In this document: positions 42,346-50,860 of the stretch, piece by piece | Layout: every line of letters starts with the position of its first letter | How positions within the stretch are numbered: position 1 is the first letter of the stretch | NCBI GenBank assembly: GCA_001897355.1 | Contig: MKST01000011.1 | Coordinates: 181,876-245,875 of the forward strand | Direction of reading: 5' to 3' | Source of the DNA: Solirubrobacterales bacterium 67-14 | Lineage (GTDB): Bacteria; Actinomycetota; Thermoleophilia; Solirubrobacterales; 70-9 | Length of the DNA: 64,000 nt | Notes under the pieces: generated by a model | What the model was told of the DNA's origin: nothing | What the model saw: only the letters and a program-made list of their open reading frames with translations | The model's database searches: none | Position numbers and translations under genes: made by a program

Positions 42346-43356
42346 GTGAGCGTCAAGGTCGGTATCAACGGTTTCGGCCGAATGGGACGTCTGACACTCC
42401 GAGCCGGCTGGGGAGTCCCCGGGATCGAGTTCGTCCACATCAACGAGCCAAAGGCCGACGCCGAGACCTCCGCGCACCTTCTCGCCTTCGACTCTGTCCA
42501 TGGCCGTTGGGACCGGGAGACCGAGGGTGAGCGGGAACAACTCGTCGTCGACGGTCGTTCGCTCGGCTACTCGGGCTCGTCCGAGCCGGGGCATGTGCTT
42601 TGGGATGACCACGGCGTCGATCTCGTTCTTGAGTGTTCCGGCAAGTTCCGCACCACCGAGAGCTTGGCCGGCTACTTCGATCGTGGCGTGAAGAAGGTGA
42701 TCGTTGCCGCACCGGTCAAGTCACCGGAGGCGTTGAACGTAGTCGTCGGGGTAAATGACGATCTCTTCGAACCGGCCGTTCACGACATCGTTACTGCCGC
42801 GTCGTGCACCACCAACTGCCTCGCCCCCATTGTCAAGGTGATCCATGAGGGGCTCGGCATCAAGCATGGGTCGATCACCACGCTGCACGATCTGACCAAC
42901 ACGCAGACGATCGTCGACGCACCCCACAAGGACCTCCGTCGCGCCCGGGCCGCGGGAATGTCGCTGATCCCGACCTCGACTGGATCGGCTTCCGCGATCG
43001 GGATGATCTTCCCGGAGCTTCAAGGGCGCCTGGACGGTCTCGCGGTTCGGGTGCCACTCCTCAATGCCTCACTCACCGACTGCGTCTTTGAAGTCGAGCG
43101 TGAGACGTCGATCGACGAAGTCAACGGCCTGCTCGAATCCGCCGCGGAAGGCGAACTCAAAGGCATCCTCGGCTACGAAAAGCGCCCCCTGGTTTCGATT
43201 GACTTCAAGGACGACCCTCGCTCCGGCGTAATCGATGCGCTCTCGACCAAGGTCACCAACAAGACCCAGGTCAAGATCCTCGCCTGGTACGACAACGAAT
43301 GGGGCTACGTCAACCGCATGGTCGAACTCGCCAAGATCGTGAGCGGCCGGGCTTAG
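42346..43356 (+). CDS. Arsenate-associated glyceraldehyde-3-phosphate dehydrogenase
   Basis: 336 residues, a complete [17 protein letters not shown]-binding start, [10 protein letters not shown] with the catalytic Cys, the H-D-L-T-N catalytic-region loop and W-Y-D-N-E-W-G-Y at the C-terminus. In ars operons this enzyme uses arsenate in place of phosphate to form 1-arseno-3-phosphoglycerate, which ArsJ exports. Genomic pairing with arsJ (22 nt apart) supports that role over glycolysis. The GTG at 42346 was chosen because AGGGAG lies 5 nt upstream; the ATG at 42316 is in the operator block. Confidence 0.9.
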   Translation: MSVKVGINGFGRMGRLTLRAGWGVPGIEFVHINEPKADAETSAHLLAFDSVHGRWDRETEGEREQLVVDGRSLGYSGSSEPGHVLWDDHGVDLVLECSGKFRTTESLAGYFDRGVKKVIVAAPVKSPEALNVVVGVNDDLFEPAVHDIVTAASCTTNCLAPIVKVIHEGLGIKHGSITTLHDLTNTQTIVDAPHKDLRRARAAGMSLIPTSTGSASAIGMIFPELQGRLDGLAVRVPLLNASLTDCVFEVERETSIDEVNGLLESAAEGELKGILGYEKRPLVSIDFKDDPRSGVIDALSTKVTNKTQVKILAWYDNEWGYVNRMVELAKIVSGRA

Positions 43357-43377
43357 CTGCCGCTGGGGGATCATCCG

Positions 43378-44640
43378 ATGAGCACCACTCAAAGCCGCGG
43401 AGACCTCAGAAATTACGTCCTAGTCACCGGCGCCTACTGGGCCGACACGCTGGCCGACGGCGCCAGCCGGATGCTGGTGCTGTTCTACTTCTACCAGCTC
43501 GGCTATAGCCCCTTCGAAGTTGCCTCCCTCTTCCTCTTCTACGAGGTCTTCGGCATCGTCACCAACCTCGTCGGCGGCTGGATCGCCGCCAAGCTCGGCC
43601 TCAAGGCCACCCTCTTCTCCGGACTCTCGATCCAGATCCTCGCGCTCTGCATGCTCGGGCTCGCCCCGGAAAGCTGGCTGGTCGTTCCCTACGTCATGGC
43701 CTCCCAGGCGCTCTCCGGGATCGCCAAGGACCTGACCAAGATGAGTTCCAAGAGCGCGGTCAAGCTGGTCGTGCCAGAGGACTCGGAATCCTCGCTGTTC
43801 AAGTGGGTGGCAGTACTGACCGGATCGAAGAACGCCCTCAAAGGCGTCGGTTTCTTCCTCGGCGGTCTCCTGCTCACGGTGATCGGCTTCCAGAGCGCCA
43901 TGCTCCTCCTGGCCGCCATGGTCGCCACCGCACTGATCACCACGGCGGTGATGATGCACGGTGGGCTGGGACGCACCGACGCCACCGCGAAGTTCCGGCA
44001 CATGTTCTCCAACAACCGCTCGATCAACGTGCTCGCCGCCGCCCGCGTGTTCCTCTTCGCCTCGCGCGACGTCTGGTTCGTGGTCGGCCTCCCGGTCTAC
44101 CTGCGCACCGTTCTCGACTGGAGCTTCTGGCAGGTCGGGATCTTCCTCGCCGTCTGGGTGATCGGCTACGGGATAGTCCAGGCAAGCGCCCCCACCGTGA
44201 TGCAGCGCCGCGCCAAGGAAACCGGCCAGCTACCCGACGGCCGCAGCGCCACCTGGCTGGCTTTCCTACTGGCCGCCTTCCCCGCTGCCATCGCACTGGC
44301 ACTCACCGCGAATTTCGACCCGACCACGGTGCTCGTCGTCGGCCTGATCGCGTTCGGGATCGTCTTCGCGATGAACTCGGCCGTCCACTCATATCTGGTG
44401 CTCTCCTACGCCGACAACGACAAGGTCGCGATGAACGTCGGCTTCTATTACATGGCGAACGCCGGCGGGCGGCTCATGGGCACCGTCCTCTCGGGTGCGC
44501 TTTACCAGTGGTATGGACTCACTGGATGCCTTTGGGCCTCGGTGGTCTTCGTGCTCGCCGCGGGTTTCCTCTCATTCATGCTGCCCAGTTCTCCCCCGAC
44601 CACCGCGGGCCGATCGAAGGCTCGCCTTGCGACAGGGTAG
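43378..44640 (+). CDS. arsJ: ArsJ organoarsenical (1-arseno-3-phosphoglycerate) exporter
   Basis: 420 residues, major facilitator with about 12 helices. The opening N-Y-V-L-V-T-G-A-Y-W-A-D-T-L-A-D-G-A-S-R-M is the hallmark of ArsJ, and K-D-L-T-K-M-S-S-K-S-A-V-K is also characteristic. With the upstream GAPDH it forms the arsenate efflux route: the exported arseno-sugar acid hydrolyses outside, giving net As(V) extrusion. Followed by a Pho-box-like array rather than a terminator. Confidence 0.93.
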   Translation: MSTTQSRGDLRNYVLVTGAYWADTLADGASRMLVLFYFYQLGYSPFEVASLFLFYEVFGIVTNLVGGWIAAKLGLKATLFSGLSIQILALCMLGLAPESWLVVPYVMASQALSGIAKDLTKMSSKSAVKLVVPEDSESSLFKWVAVLTGSKNALKGVGFFLGGLLLTVIGFQSAMLLLAAMVATALITTAVMMHGGLGRTDATAKFRHMFSNNRSINVLAAARVFLFASRDVWFVVGLPVYLRTVLDWSFWQVGIFLAVWVIGYGIVQASAPTVMQRRAKETGQLPDGRSATWLAFLLAAFPAAIALALTANFDPTTVLVVGLIAFGIVFAMNSAVHSYLVLSYADNDKVAMNVGFYYMANAGGRLMGTVLSGALYQWYGLTGCLWASVVFVLAAGFLSFMLPSSPPTTAGRSKARLATG

Positions 44641-44652
44641 CCCGTGCACCCT

Positions 44653-44679
44653 TTGACGAACCGCTCACACCAGTTTCAC
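44653..44679 (+). promoter_or_regulatory. Pho-box-like array upstream of the PhoB-like gene
   Basis: TTGAC (44653), CTCAC (44664) and TTCAC (44675) start exactly 11 bp apart, the spacing of PhoB/PhoP direct repeats. The same order and spacing recur at 45533-45559 before pstS. It lies 48-74 nt upstream of the regulator start, so autoregulation is likely. Confidence 0.65.
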
Positions 44680-44726
44680 AATCCCGCAGCAGAAGCGGGC
44701 GACGCTGGTCGTATCGAGAAGGCCCG

Positions 44727-45494
44727 ATGATTCTGGGAAGCCCTGCACTTCGCGTTGCCATCATCGACAACGACTCGGGGTTCATCCAAGTCCTGAGCAA
44801 TCGGATGGACGCTGCTGATTGGCGCTATCGAGTCTTGGCGTCGGCCGTTCCCCCGGACGAGTTGATCGCGATGAAGATCAACGTGGTAGTGATCAATCTC
44901 GCGGTTCTTGGAGGGGACGAAGGCTGGACCTATCTGGAGCACATCACGGCGCTCATGCCAGATCTGGGTGTTCTCGTCTGCGTCCAGAATGGAACTGCCC
45001 AGCAGCGCATCCGCGGGCTCCGAGCCGGTGCCGACGACTGGATCGATAAGCCGTGCCATGCCGAGGAAGTGATCGCACGCATCGAGTCTGTCGCGAGACG
45101 CCGGCGTAGGTTGAGTCCTGTCAACGAAAGTGGCCCGGTGGTAAAAGGCGAACTCGAACTCCGCCCTGATCAGTTCCAGGCCTTCGTTGGGGGCCAGTGC
45201 CTAAACCTAACCAAGCGAGAGTTCGAACTCCTCCAGCTTCTGGCCGATCGAGAAGGCAGCGTGTTGGATCGCGAATCGATCTACGAGAGGGTCTGGGGCT
45301 ACCAGATGGTCCACGGCGATCGCTCGGTGGATGTGGTCGTTCTCAAGCTCCGCAACAAGCTGGAGAGGGTCTCGCCTAACTTCGCCTACGTCCACACCCA
45401 CATAGGCGTTGGATACAGATTCTCGGTGGAGCCCTCGAAGCCCAACCGGAAGAGCCCAACCGAGCCCTCGGCCAGGGCGGCTTCCACCCACTAA
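44727..45494 (+). CDS. PhoB/OmpR-like regulator with degenerate receiver domain
   Basis: 255 residues. The receiver (about 8-125) has I-I-D-N-D-S in place of the usual D-D acid pair, and V-V-V-I-N-L-A-V-L-G-G-D where the phospho-acceptor Asp should follow V-V-V-I: it is Asn. The conserved Lys survives in W-I-D-K-P. The DNA-binding winged helix (about 150-240) is intact: L-T-K-R-E-F-E-L-L-Q-L-L, R-S-V-D-V-V-V-L-K-L-R-N-K-L, G-V-G-Y-R-F. No histidine kinase gene is adjacent. It sits between arsJ and pst and probably controls pst through Pho-box-like sites, in a phosphorylation-independent way. GAGAAGG precedes the ATG. Confidence 0.82.
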   Translation: MILGSPALRVAIIDNDSGFIQVLSNRMDAADWRYRVLASAVPPDELIAMKINVVVINLAVLGGDEGWTYLEHITALMPDLGVLVCVQNGTAQQRIRGLRAGADDWIDKPCHAEEVIARIESVARRRRRLSPVNESGPVVKGELELRPDQFQAFVGGQCLNLTKREFELLQLLADREGSVLDRESIYERVWGYQMVHGDRSVDVVVLKLRNKLERVSPNFAYVHTHIGVGYRFSVEPSKPNRKSPTEPSARAASTH

Positions 45495-45516
45495 CCGCTA
45501 TCTAGAGCGGTTTTTT
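45493..45516 (+). terminator. Rho-independent terminator after the PhoB-like gene
   Basis: AACCGCT (45493-45499) pairs with AGCGGTT (45506-45512), 6-nt loop, with a run of six T at 45511-45516. It begins within the stop codon and is the clearest intrinsic terminator in the window. Confidence 0.85.
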
Positions 45517-45532
45517 GACGGTCGGTCGTCCG

Positions 45533-45559
45533 TTGACACTGCTTTCACATCATCTTCAC
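45533..45559 (+). promoter_or_regulatory. Pho-box-like array upstream of pstS
   Basis: TTGAC (45533), TTCAC (45544) and TTCAC (45555), each 11 bp apart, about 130-150 nt before the pstS start. Same architecture as the array at 44653. Consistent with control of pstSCAB-phoU by the PhoB-like protein and/or a chromosomal PhoB/PhoP. Confidence 0.7.
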
Positions 45560-45686
45560 TTCAATCGAACCGAGATGCAACAAATGACTCCTTTTCGTTT
45601 GGGAATCTTGCCGCGATAACCCAAATGAAGGCGGTCACATGGGCCGCCAGATGAGCAAAATCGCTCACCTATTCAAAGGAGACTTA

Positions 45687-46676
45687 GTGTTCCGTTCGAA
45701 GCACAAATTCCTAGCCACGCTCGCCCTCGTCGGTGCATTGGCGCTCGGCGTCGCTGCCTGCGGCAGTGACGACGACAGCTCCGACGCGAGCACAAGCGGT
45801 TCTTCTGGGGGAGACCTGAGTGGCACCATCAAGATCGACGGGTCGAGCACGGTCGGGCCGCTTTCCGAGCCCATCGCCGAGCTGTTCCAGCAGGACAACC
45901 CCGGTGTCAAGGTAACGGTAGGAACGTCCGGCACCGGCGGTGGTTTCGAGAAGTTCTGCGCAGGGGAAACCCAGATCTCAGACGCCTCACGGCCGATCGA
46001 GCCCGATGAGACCAAGGCCTGCGCGAAGAATGGCATCGCGACTTCCGAACTCACCGTTGCCACCGATGCGCTGACCGTCGTCGTAAACAAGGACAACCCG
46101 GTCAAGTGCCTGACCGTTGATCAGCTGAACCAGATCTGGGCACCCAACTCAAAGGTCGCCAACTGGAGCGAGATCAAGGGTCTGGAGCCGGCCTTCGACG
46201 AGAAGCTCGACCTCTACGGACCGGGGACCGACTCGGGGACCTTCGACTACTTCACCGAGGCGATCAACGGCGAAGAGGGTGCGTCACGCACCGACTACAA
46301 CAACGTCGGTGAGGACGACAACCAGACCGTCACTGGTGTGGAGGGATCGCCGGGCGGCCTCGGCTACTTCGGCTACTCCTACTACCTTGAGAACCAGGAC
46401 AACCTGAAGGCACTGGAGATCGACGGCGGCAACGGCTGCGTCGCGCCGTCAGCCGAAACCGCCCAAAAGGGCACCTACACCCCGCTCTCGCGCGGACTCT
46501 TCATCTATCCGTCAAAGAGCGCGATGGAGCAGCCCGAGGTCAAGGCGTTCCTCGAGTTCTATCTCGACAACGTCGGGGATGTAGCGGAGCAGGCCGGGTT
46601 CATCCCGCTTACTCCCGAGCAGCTGGCCGAGTCGAAGAACGAACTCGCCACCCTCGAAAGCGGTTCCACGAAGTAA
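45687..46676 (+). CDS. pstS: Phosphate-binding lipoprotein PstS
   Basis: 329 residues. Signal peptide with lipobox G-V-A-A-C then an Asp/Ser-rich linker. The phosphate-binding loops are visible: D-G-S-S-T-V-G-P, G-T-S-G-T-G-G-G-F, S-D-A-S-R-P-I and G-P-G-T-D-S-G-T-F-D-Y-F. High-affinity PstS proteins discriminate strongly against arsenate, so a copy in an arsenic island makes sense as selective phosphate import. The GTG at 45687 has AAGGAG 5 nt before it and yields a proper signal peptide; the ATG at 45639 does not. Confidence 0.93.
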   Translation: MFRSKHKFLATLALVGALALGVAACGSDDDSSDASTSGSSGGDLSGTIKIDGSSTVGPLSEPIAELFQQDNPGVKVTVGTSGTGGGFEKFCAGETQISDASRPIEPDETKACAKNGIATSELTVATDALTVVVNKDNPVKCLTVDQLNQIWAPNSKVANWSEIKGLEPAFDEKLDLYGPGTDSGTFDYFTEAINGEEGASRTDYNNVGEDDNQTVTGVEGSPGGLGYFGYSYYLENQDNLKALEIDGGNGCVAPSAETAQKGTYTPLSRGLFIYPSKSAMEQPEVKAFLEFYLDNVGDVAEQAGFIPLTPEQLAESKNELATLESGSTK

Positions 46677-46707
46677 CCGAGCCTCCATCGGTCCAGGAAC
46701 AAGAACC

Positions 46708-47664
46708 ATGGAAGCACGCGACACGATCGGAGTCTCCAGGCCTTTCGGGACGATGCCGTCCCGAAGCCTGGAGGCTCCGTCTCCGCGCTACGGCGAGAAG
46801 CTGATCAAAGCGGCGCTCGCCGCCTGCGCGATCATCTCCGTCCTAACCACAACAGGCATCGTCGTGTCTCTCCTCTTGCCGACGATCAGCTTCTTCGGAG
46901 AGGTGAATCCAGCCGATTTCTTCCTTCATTCCGACTGGGCTCCGACCTTCTCTCCGGCCACGTTCGGTGTGCTTTCGATCGTGGTCGGCACCCTGAGCAC
47001 CACCCTTTGGGGAATGCTCTTCGCGGTACCGATCGGACTCGCGATCGCGATCTACCTGAGTGAATACGCGTCACCCAGAGCCCGCAAGATCATCAAGCCG
47101 GTAATCGAGGTCCTGGCGGGGATCCCAACGGTCGCGATCGGGCTCTTCGCCATAACCGCCCTCAAGCCGTTTCTAGAGAACTTCATCCCGGCCCTCGAAA
47201 GCACTCCTTTCGCCGCCGGTGTCGCCGGTGTCGCGATCGGACTCATGATCACCCCGATCATCGCCTCGATCTCTGACGATGCCATGCGATCGGTGCCCGG
47301 AGGACTTCGGGAAGCCGCATACGGACTTGGGTCCACCCGCATGAAGGTGGCAACGAGGGTCGTCCTCCCCGCAGCGATCAGCGGAGTCGTCGCTTCGATA
47401 GTCCTCGCTGGGTCTCGCGCGATCGGCGAAACGATGATCGTGTTGCTCGCGGCCGGCAGCCAGGCCACCGATAGCTTCGCGTTCACCAGCCCGGTCCAGA
47501 CCATGACCGCGTTCATCGCGACCACAGCGACCGGCGACATCGCGACCGGCACCATCACCTACGACACGATCTTCGCCGTCGGAAGCCTCTTGTTCCTCAT
47601 GACTCTGGTCATGAACGTCCTGGCGATCCGACTAGTGCGCCGTTTCCGCGAGGTGTACGAATGA
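46708..47664 (+). CDS. pstC: Phosphate ABC transporter permease PstC
   Basis: 318 residues, six transmembrane helices after a polar N-terminus of about 35 residues. L-S-E-Y-A-S-P, E-V-L-A-G-I-P-T-V and the EAA loop L-R-E-A-A-Y-G-L-G-S-T are conserved. AGGAAC precedes the ATG at 46708. The first 25 codons contain a long hairpin, so the true start could be downstream (for example near 46753), with the hairpin in the intercistronic leader. ATGA overlap joins it to pstA. Confidence 0.92.
   Translation: MEARDTIGVSRPFGTMPSRSLEAPSPRYGEKLIKAALAACAIISVLTTTGIVVSLLLPTISFFGEVNPADFFLHSDWAPTFSPATFGVLSIVVGTLSTTLWGMLFAVPIGLAIAIYLSEYASPRARKIIKPVIEVLAGIPTVAIGLFAITALKPFLENFIPALESTPFAAGVAGVAIGLMITPIIASISDDAMRSVPGGLREAAYGLGSTRMKVATRVVLPAAISGVVASIVLAGSRAIGETMIVLLAAGSQATDSFAFTSPVQTMTAFIATTATGDIATGTITYDTIFAVGSLLFLMTLVMNVLAIRLVRRFREVYE
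46730..46777 (+). promoter_or_regulatory. Long hairpin between pstS and the pstC membrane region
   Basis: Arm 46730-46751 pairs with 46758-46777 over about 19 bp with a two-base bulge and one mismatch, loop GATGCC. It falls just inside the annotated pstC start. It may reduce read-through so that pstS is made in excess over pstCAB, as is common in pst operons, or stabilise the pstS mRNA. Confidence 0.6.
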
Positions 47665-48602
47665 GCGGCGTCCGCACACCCGGCAGCGAACGGGCACGCC
47701 TCGCAACGGCTGGCGCCAGGGCTGTCACGGCTTCAGCGTTGAGCCGCCAACCCGCCAAGGACCGGATCAAGGGAAATATCTTCCTGGCCCTCCTGCTGGC
47801 CGCGGTCACCATTGCCCTAGTGGGTCTCTCCGCACTTGTCGTCCAAGCGTTCATCGAAGGTGGCCCAAGGTTCAGCCTCAGCCTATTCACCGACCCGCCA
47901 TCGTCGCTGAACGTCGAGAACGCCGGGTTTAGGCCGGCGCTGCTGGGGACGCTCTACTTGATTCTCGGTGTCGTTGTCCTGATCGTTCCTCTGGGCATCG
48001 GGTCTGCGATCTACCTTGAGGAGTACGCCGACTCGGATCGTTGGTGGAACCGAGCGATCGAACTCAACATCCAGAACCTCGCTGGGGTTCCGTCGATCAT
48101 CTACGGAATCTTGGGGTTGGCGTTCATAGTCCGGGGTCCGCTTGATCTCGGGTTCATCCTGGCGGCCGGCTCTCTCACACTCGCACTTCTAGTCCTGCCG
48201 GTCGTGATCCTCGCCGCGAGAGAGGCGCTACGAGCCGTTCCGCCGTCCGTGCGCGAAGGATCGCTTGCGCTCGGCGCCACTCAGTGGCAGACGATCAGAA
48301 AGCAGGTGCTCCCTGCCGCCATCCCCGGGGTGGCTACGGGCGTCATCCTCGCGATCTCCAGGGCGATCGGCGAGACGGCACCGCTGCTATTGGTCGGCGC
48401 GACCACCTTCGTGACTTTCAATCCAACTTTCTTCGGCGAGAACTTCTCCGCCCTGCCGGTCCTGATTTACCAGTACGCCGCCAGGCCGCAGGAGGAGTTC
48501 AAGGTGCTGGCCGCAGCCGGGGTCATCGTGATGCTCATCGTGCTGTTGGCGATGAACTCCTTTGCCGTCTGGCTTCGCAATCGATACGAGCAACAGTGGT
48601 AG
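47661..48602 (+). CDS. pstA: Phosphate ABC transporter permease PstA
   Basis: 313 residues, six transmembrane helices. L-E-E-Y-A-D-S-D, N-L-A-G-V-P-S-I-I-Y-G-I-L-G-L and the EAA loop V-R-E-G-S-L-A-L-G-A-T are family hallmarks. It pairs with PstC to form the phosphate channel. The first 35 residues are a polar cytoplasmic extension. Start overlaps the pstC stop by 4 nt. Confidence 0.94.
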   Translation: MSGVRTPGSERARLATAGARAVTASALSRQPAKDRIKGNIFLALLLAAVTIALVGLSALVVQAFIEGGPRFSLSLFTDPPSSLNVENAGFRPALLGTLYLILGVVVLIVPLGIGSAIYLEEYADSDRWWNRAIELNIQNLAGVPSIIYGILGLAFIVRGPLDLGFILAAGSLTLALLVLPVVILAAREALRAVPPSVREGSLALGATQWQTIRKQVLPAAIPGVATGVILAISRAIGETAPLLLVGATTFVTFNPTFFGENFSALPVLIYQYAARPQEEFKVLAAAGVIVMLIVLLAMNSFAVWLRNRYEQQW

Positions 48603-48611
48603 GAGCGACGA

Positions 48612-49535
48612 TTGACCTCAGGAGCAAACGGACAATTGACTGAACAAGATCCCAAGGACGAGATGACTTCCCGACCCGAACCGACCCACGAAAAAGGGTT
48701 GAGTCAACAGATCGCCGTCACGGCCGAGCCGGCCGCTGCCGGCGAGGACGTGTGGGCGAAGGAAAAGGTCTTCGAGGTCAACAACGTCACCGTCTCATAC
48801 GACGGCAAGGCGGCGGTCAAGGACGTTTCCATGGACATCTTCCGCAACGAAGTGACCGCCCTCATCGGCCCCTCAGGATGCGGCAAGAGCACCCTCCTGC
48901 GTTGCCTGAATCGCATGAACGATCTCGTCGCGAGCGCCGAGGTCGAAGGTGAGATCCTCTACCACGGAAACGACCTCTACGGACCCAAGATAGACCCGGT
49001 GCAGGTCCGCAAAGTGATCGGCATGGTCTTCCAGAAGCCGAACCCGTTTCCCAAATCGATCTACGACAACATCGCCTTCGGACCCAGGGTTCTCGGACTG
49101 AAGGACATCGATGAGCGAGTCGAACGCGCGCTCAGAGGCGCGGCACTCTGGGACGAGGTCAAGGACCGCCTCAAGGACAACGCCTATGGCATGTCCGGCG
49201 GTCAGCAGCAGCGTCTCTGCATTGCCCGCACGATGGCGGTCGACCCGGAGGTGATCCTCATGGACGAGCCCTGCTCCGCCCTCGATCCGATCTCGACCGG
49301 CAAGATCGAAGACCTCATGACCGAACTGAAGGAGCAGTACTCGATCGTGATCGTGACTCACAACATGCAGCAGGCAGCGCGAGTCTCGGACAAGACCGCA
49401 TTCCTCATCGTCGAACTCGACTCGACCGAGAACAACCGTTGGGGTCAACTGGTCGAGTACGACGAAACCGAAAAGGTCTTCACCAACCCGGAAGATCCGC
49501 GGACCGAGGACTACGTCACCGGAAAGGTCGGCTGA
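48612..49535 (+). CDS. pstB: Phosphate ABC transporter ATPase PstB
   Basis: 307 residues from the TTG at 48612, which has AGGAG 7 nt upstream; an ATG at 48663 with AAGGA is an equally plausible start. Walker [19 protein letters not shown]-loop, signature M-S-G-G-Q-Q-Q-R, Walker [13 protein letters not shown]. The N-terminal 45 residues before the ATPase core are unusual for PstB. It energises phosphate uptake through PstCA. Confidence 0.94.
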   Translation: MTSGANGQLTEQDPKDEMTSRPEPTHEKGLSQQIAVTAEPAAAGEDVWAKEKVFEVNNVTVSYDGKAAVKDVSMDIFRNEVTALIGPSGCGKSTLLRCLNRMNDLVASAEVEGEILYHGNDLYGPKIDPVQVRKVIGMVFQKPNPFPKSIYDNIAFGPRVLGLKDIDERVERALRGAALWDEVKDRLKDNAYGMSGGQQQRLCIARTMAVDPEVILMDEPCSALDPISTGKIEDLMTELKEQYSIVIVTHNMQQAARVSDKTAFLIVELDSTENNRWGQLVEYDETEKVFTNPEDPRTEDYVTGKVG

Positions 49536-49539
49536 TCTG

Positions 49540-50238
49540 GTGAGTGAGATCAACCAAAGCAAGAAGATCCGGGTTCAGTACCAAGATGAGCTGGCCCGGC
49601 TGGAAGAGAAAGCTCTCGGAGGCTTTGACCTGGTCGTCCGGTCTCTCGCCCGCACCATGGAAGCCGTCGAAAATCAGGACATCGAGCTTGCGCAGATAGT
49701 GGTCGTAGACGACGATCAGATCGACGGACGCTATCTGGAGGTCCACCAGGGCTTAATCACCTTGCTCGCCACTCAGTCGCCGGTCGCGACCGACCTTCGG
49801 TTGATCTCGGCTCTACTTCATGTGATCAAGAACATCGAGCGCATGGGAGATCAGTGCGTGAACGTGTGCAAGCTGATCCCGCTGGTCGGCCACGAGCCCC
49901 CCGTCGATGAGCACATGGTGCAGAACATTCTCGCGATGGGCGACCAGGTCCGCTTCCAGGTCGCCCAAGCCAAACGTGCCTTCGAGGAGCGCGACATCGA
50001 ACAGGCCAGAGACCTCGTCCGGCAAGACGACATGGTCGATCGCCTCAACAAGGAATGCTTCGCTCTCGCGATCGAGATCGGCGACAACGCCGATCGACGC
50101 GAATGGGCCATGACGATGTTGCTGGCCGCCCGGGCTCTGGAAAGAACCGGAGACAACGCGGTGGATGTGGGCGAACAGGTGGAATTCGTAGTGACCGGCT
50201 TGTTCCGCGAGTTCGAGAACGCTTCACACCCGGTCTGA
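49540..50238 (+). CDS. phoU: Phosphate signalling protein PhoU
   Basis: 232 residues, two three-helix PhoU repeats. The metal-binding motifs are I-E-R-M-G-D-Q in the first repeat and L-E-R-T-G-D-N-A-V-D in the second. PhoU restrains Pst uptake and signals phosphate status to the PhoR/PhoB system. GTG start 4 nt after pstB. Last gene of pstSCAB-phoU. Confidence 0.94.
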   Translation: MSEINQSKKIRVQYQDELARLEEKALGGFDLVVRSLARTMEAVENQDIELAQIVVVDDDQIDGRYLEVHQGLITLLATQSPVATDLRLISALLHVIKNIERMGDQCVNVCKLIPLVGHEPPVDEHMVQNILAMGDQVRFQVAQAKRAFEERDIEQARDLVRQDDMVDRLNKECFALAIEIGDNADRREWAMTMLLAARALERTGDNAVDVGEQVEFVVTGLFREFENASHPV

Positions 50239-50372
50239 CCTACCGCCCACGGAGACCGCCTCTCCCGCGGCGTCTGTGGCATCCCGTCGGTCGAGACTCC
50301 ACGCGAACTCTCTGCTCACATAAGCCAATCGGGAGGCATTCGAAGACCACGCGCCTACGTGGAGCGCCAATC

Positions 50373-50435
50373 ATCGAGATTCATCGAATCAGTTCAATTG
50401 ACATTCATCAATTGATACGGTGTTTTTCGATGAAG
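50373..50435 (+). promoter_or_regulatory. Ars promoter/operator, copy 2
   Basis: Same 63-bp block as at 42259-42321 (54 identical positions). Here the palindrome is better: AATTGA (50396-50401) and TCAATT (50408-50413) are exact complements with a 6-nt gap. It lies directly upstream of arsC. The preceding 130 bases after phoU contain only an imperfect hairpin at about 50244-50275 that may terminate the pst operon. Confidence 0.8.
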
Positions 50436-50452
50436 CTGACCAAGGAACTGAG

Positions 50453-50860
50453 ATGAGTCGTGTCCTGTTCGTCTGCCTCCGCAACGCAGGCCGATCTCAG
50501 ATCAGCCGGGCGCTGTTCGATCGTCGCGTCGCCGACGGGCGGCACAAGGCTCGCTCGGCCGGCACCACACCAGCCGACGCCGTTCACCCCGAGGTGGTCG
50601 AAGCAATGGCCGAGGTCGAAATCGACCTAAGCCACCAACGACCGACCCAACTCACACGCGACCTTGCCGAATGGGCTGACATCGTGGTGACCATGGGCTG
50701 TGGGGACGCCTGCCCATACGTTCCCGGCAAGCGGTACATCGACTGGCAGCTGGACGACCCGGCTGATCAGCCGCTAGGTGCGGTCCGTCTGGTCCGCGAC
50801 GAGATCGAGCGGCGTATCGACAAGCTCGTTGACGATCTCGATCAGAATGCCGAGTCGTGA
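50453..50860 (+). CDS. arsC: Arsenate reductase, low-molecular-weight phosphatase type
   Basis: 135 residues. The P-loop V-C-L-R-N-A-G-R-S-Q holds the nucleophilic Cys and Arg; the second redox region M-G-C-G-D-A-C-P-Y-V-P-G supplies two more Cys, as in thioredoxin- or mycothiol-linked actinobacterial ArsC, and I-D-W-Q-L-D-D-P is the conserved Asp loop. It reduces As(V) to As(III). AAGGA lies 6 nt before the ATG at 50453. GTGA overlap with acr3. Confidence 0.92.
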   Translation: MSRVLFVCLRNAGRSQISRALFDRRVADGRHKARSAGTTPADAVHPEVVEAMAEVEIDLSHQRPTQLTRDLAEWADIVVTMGCGDACPYVPGKRYIDWQLDDPADQPLGAVRLVRDEIERRIDKLVDDLDQNAES

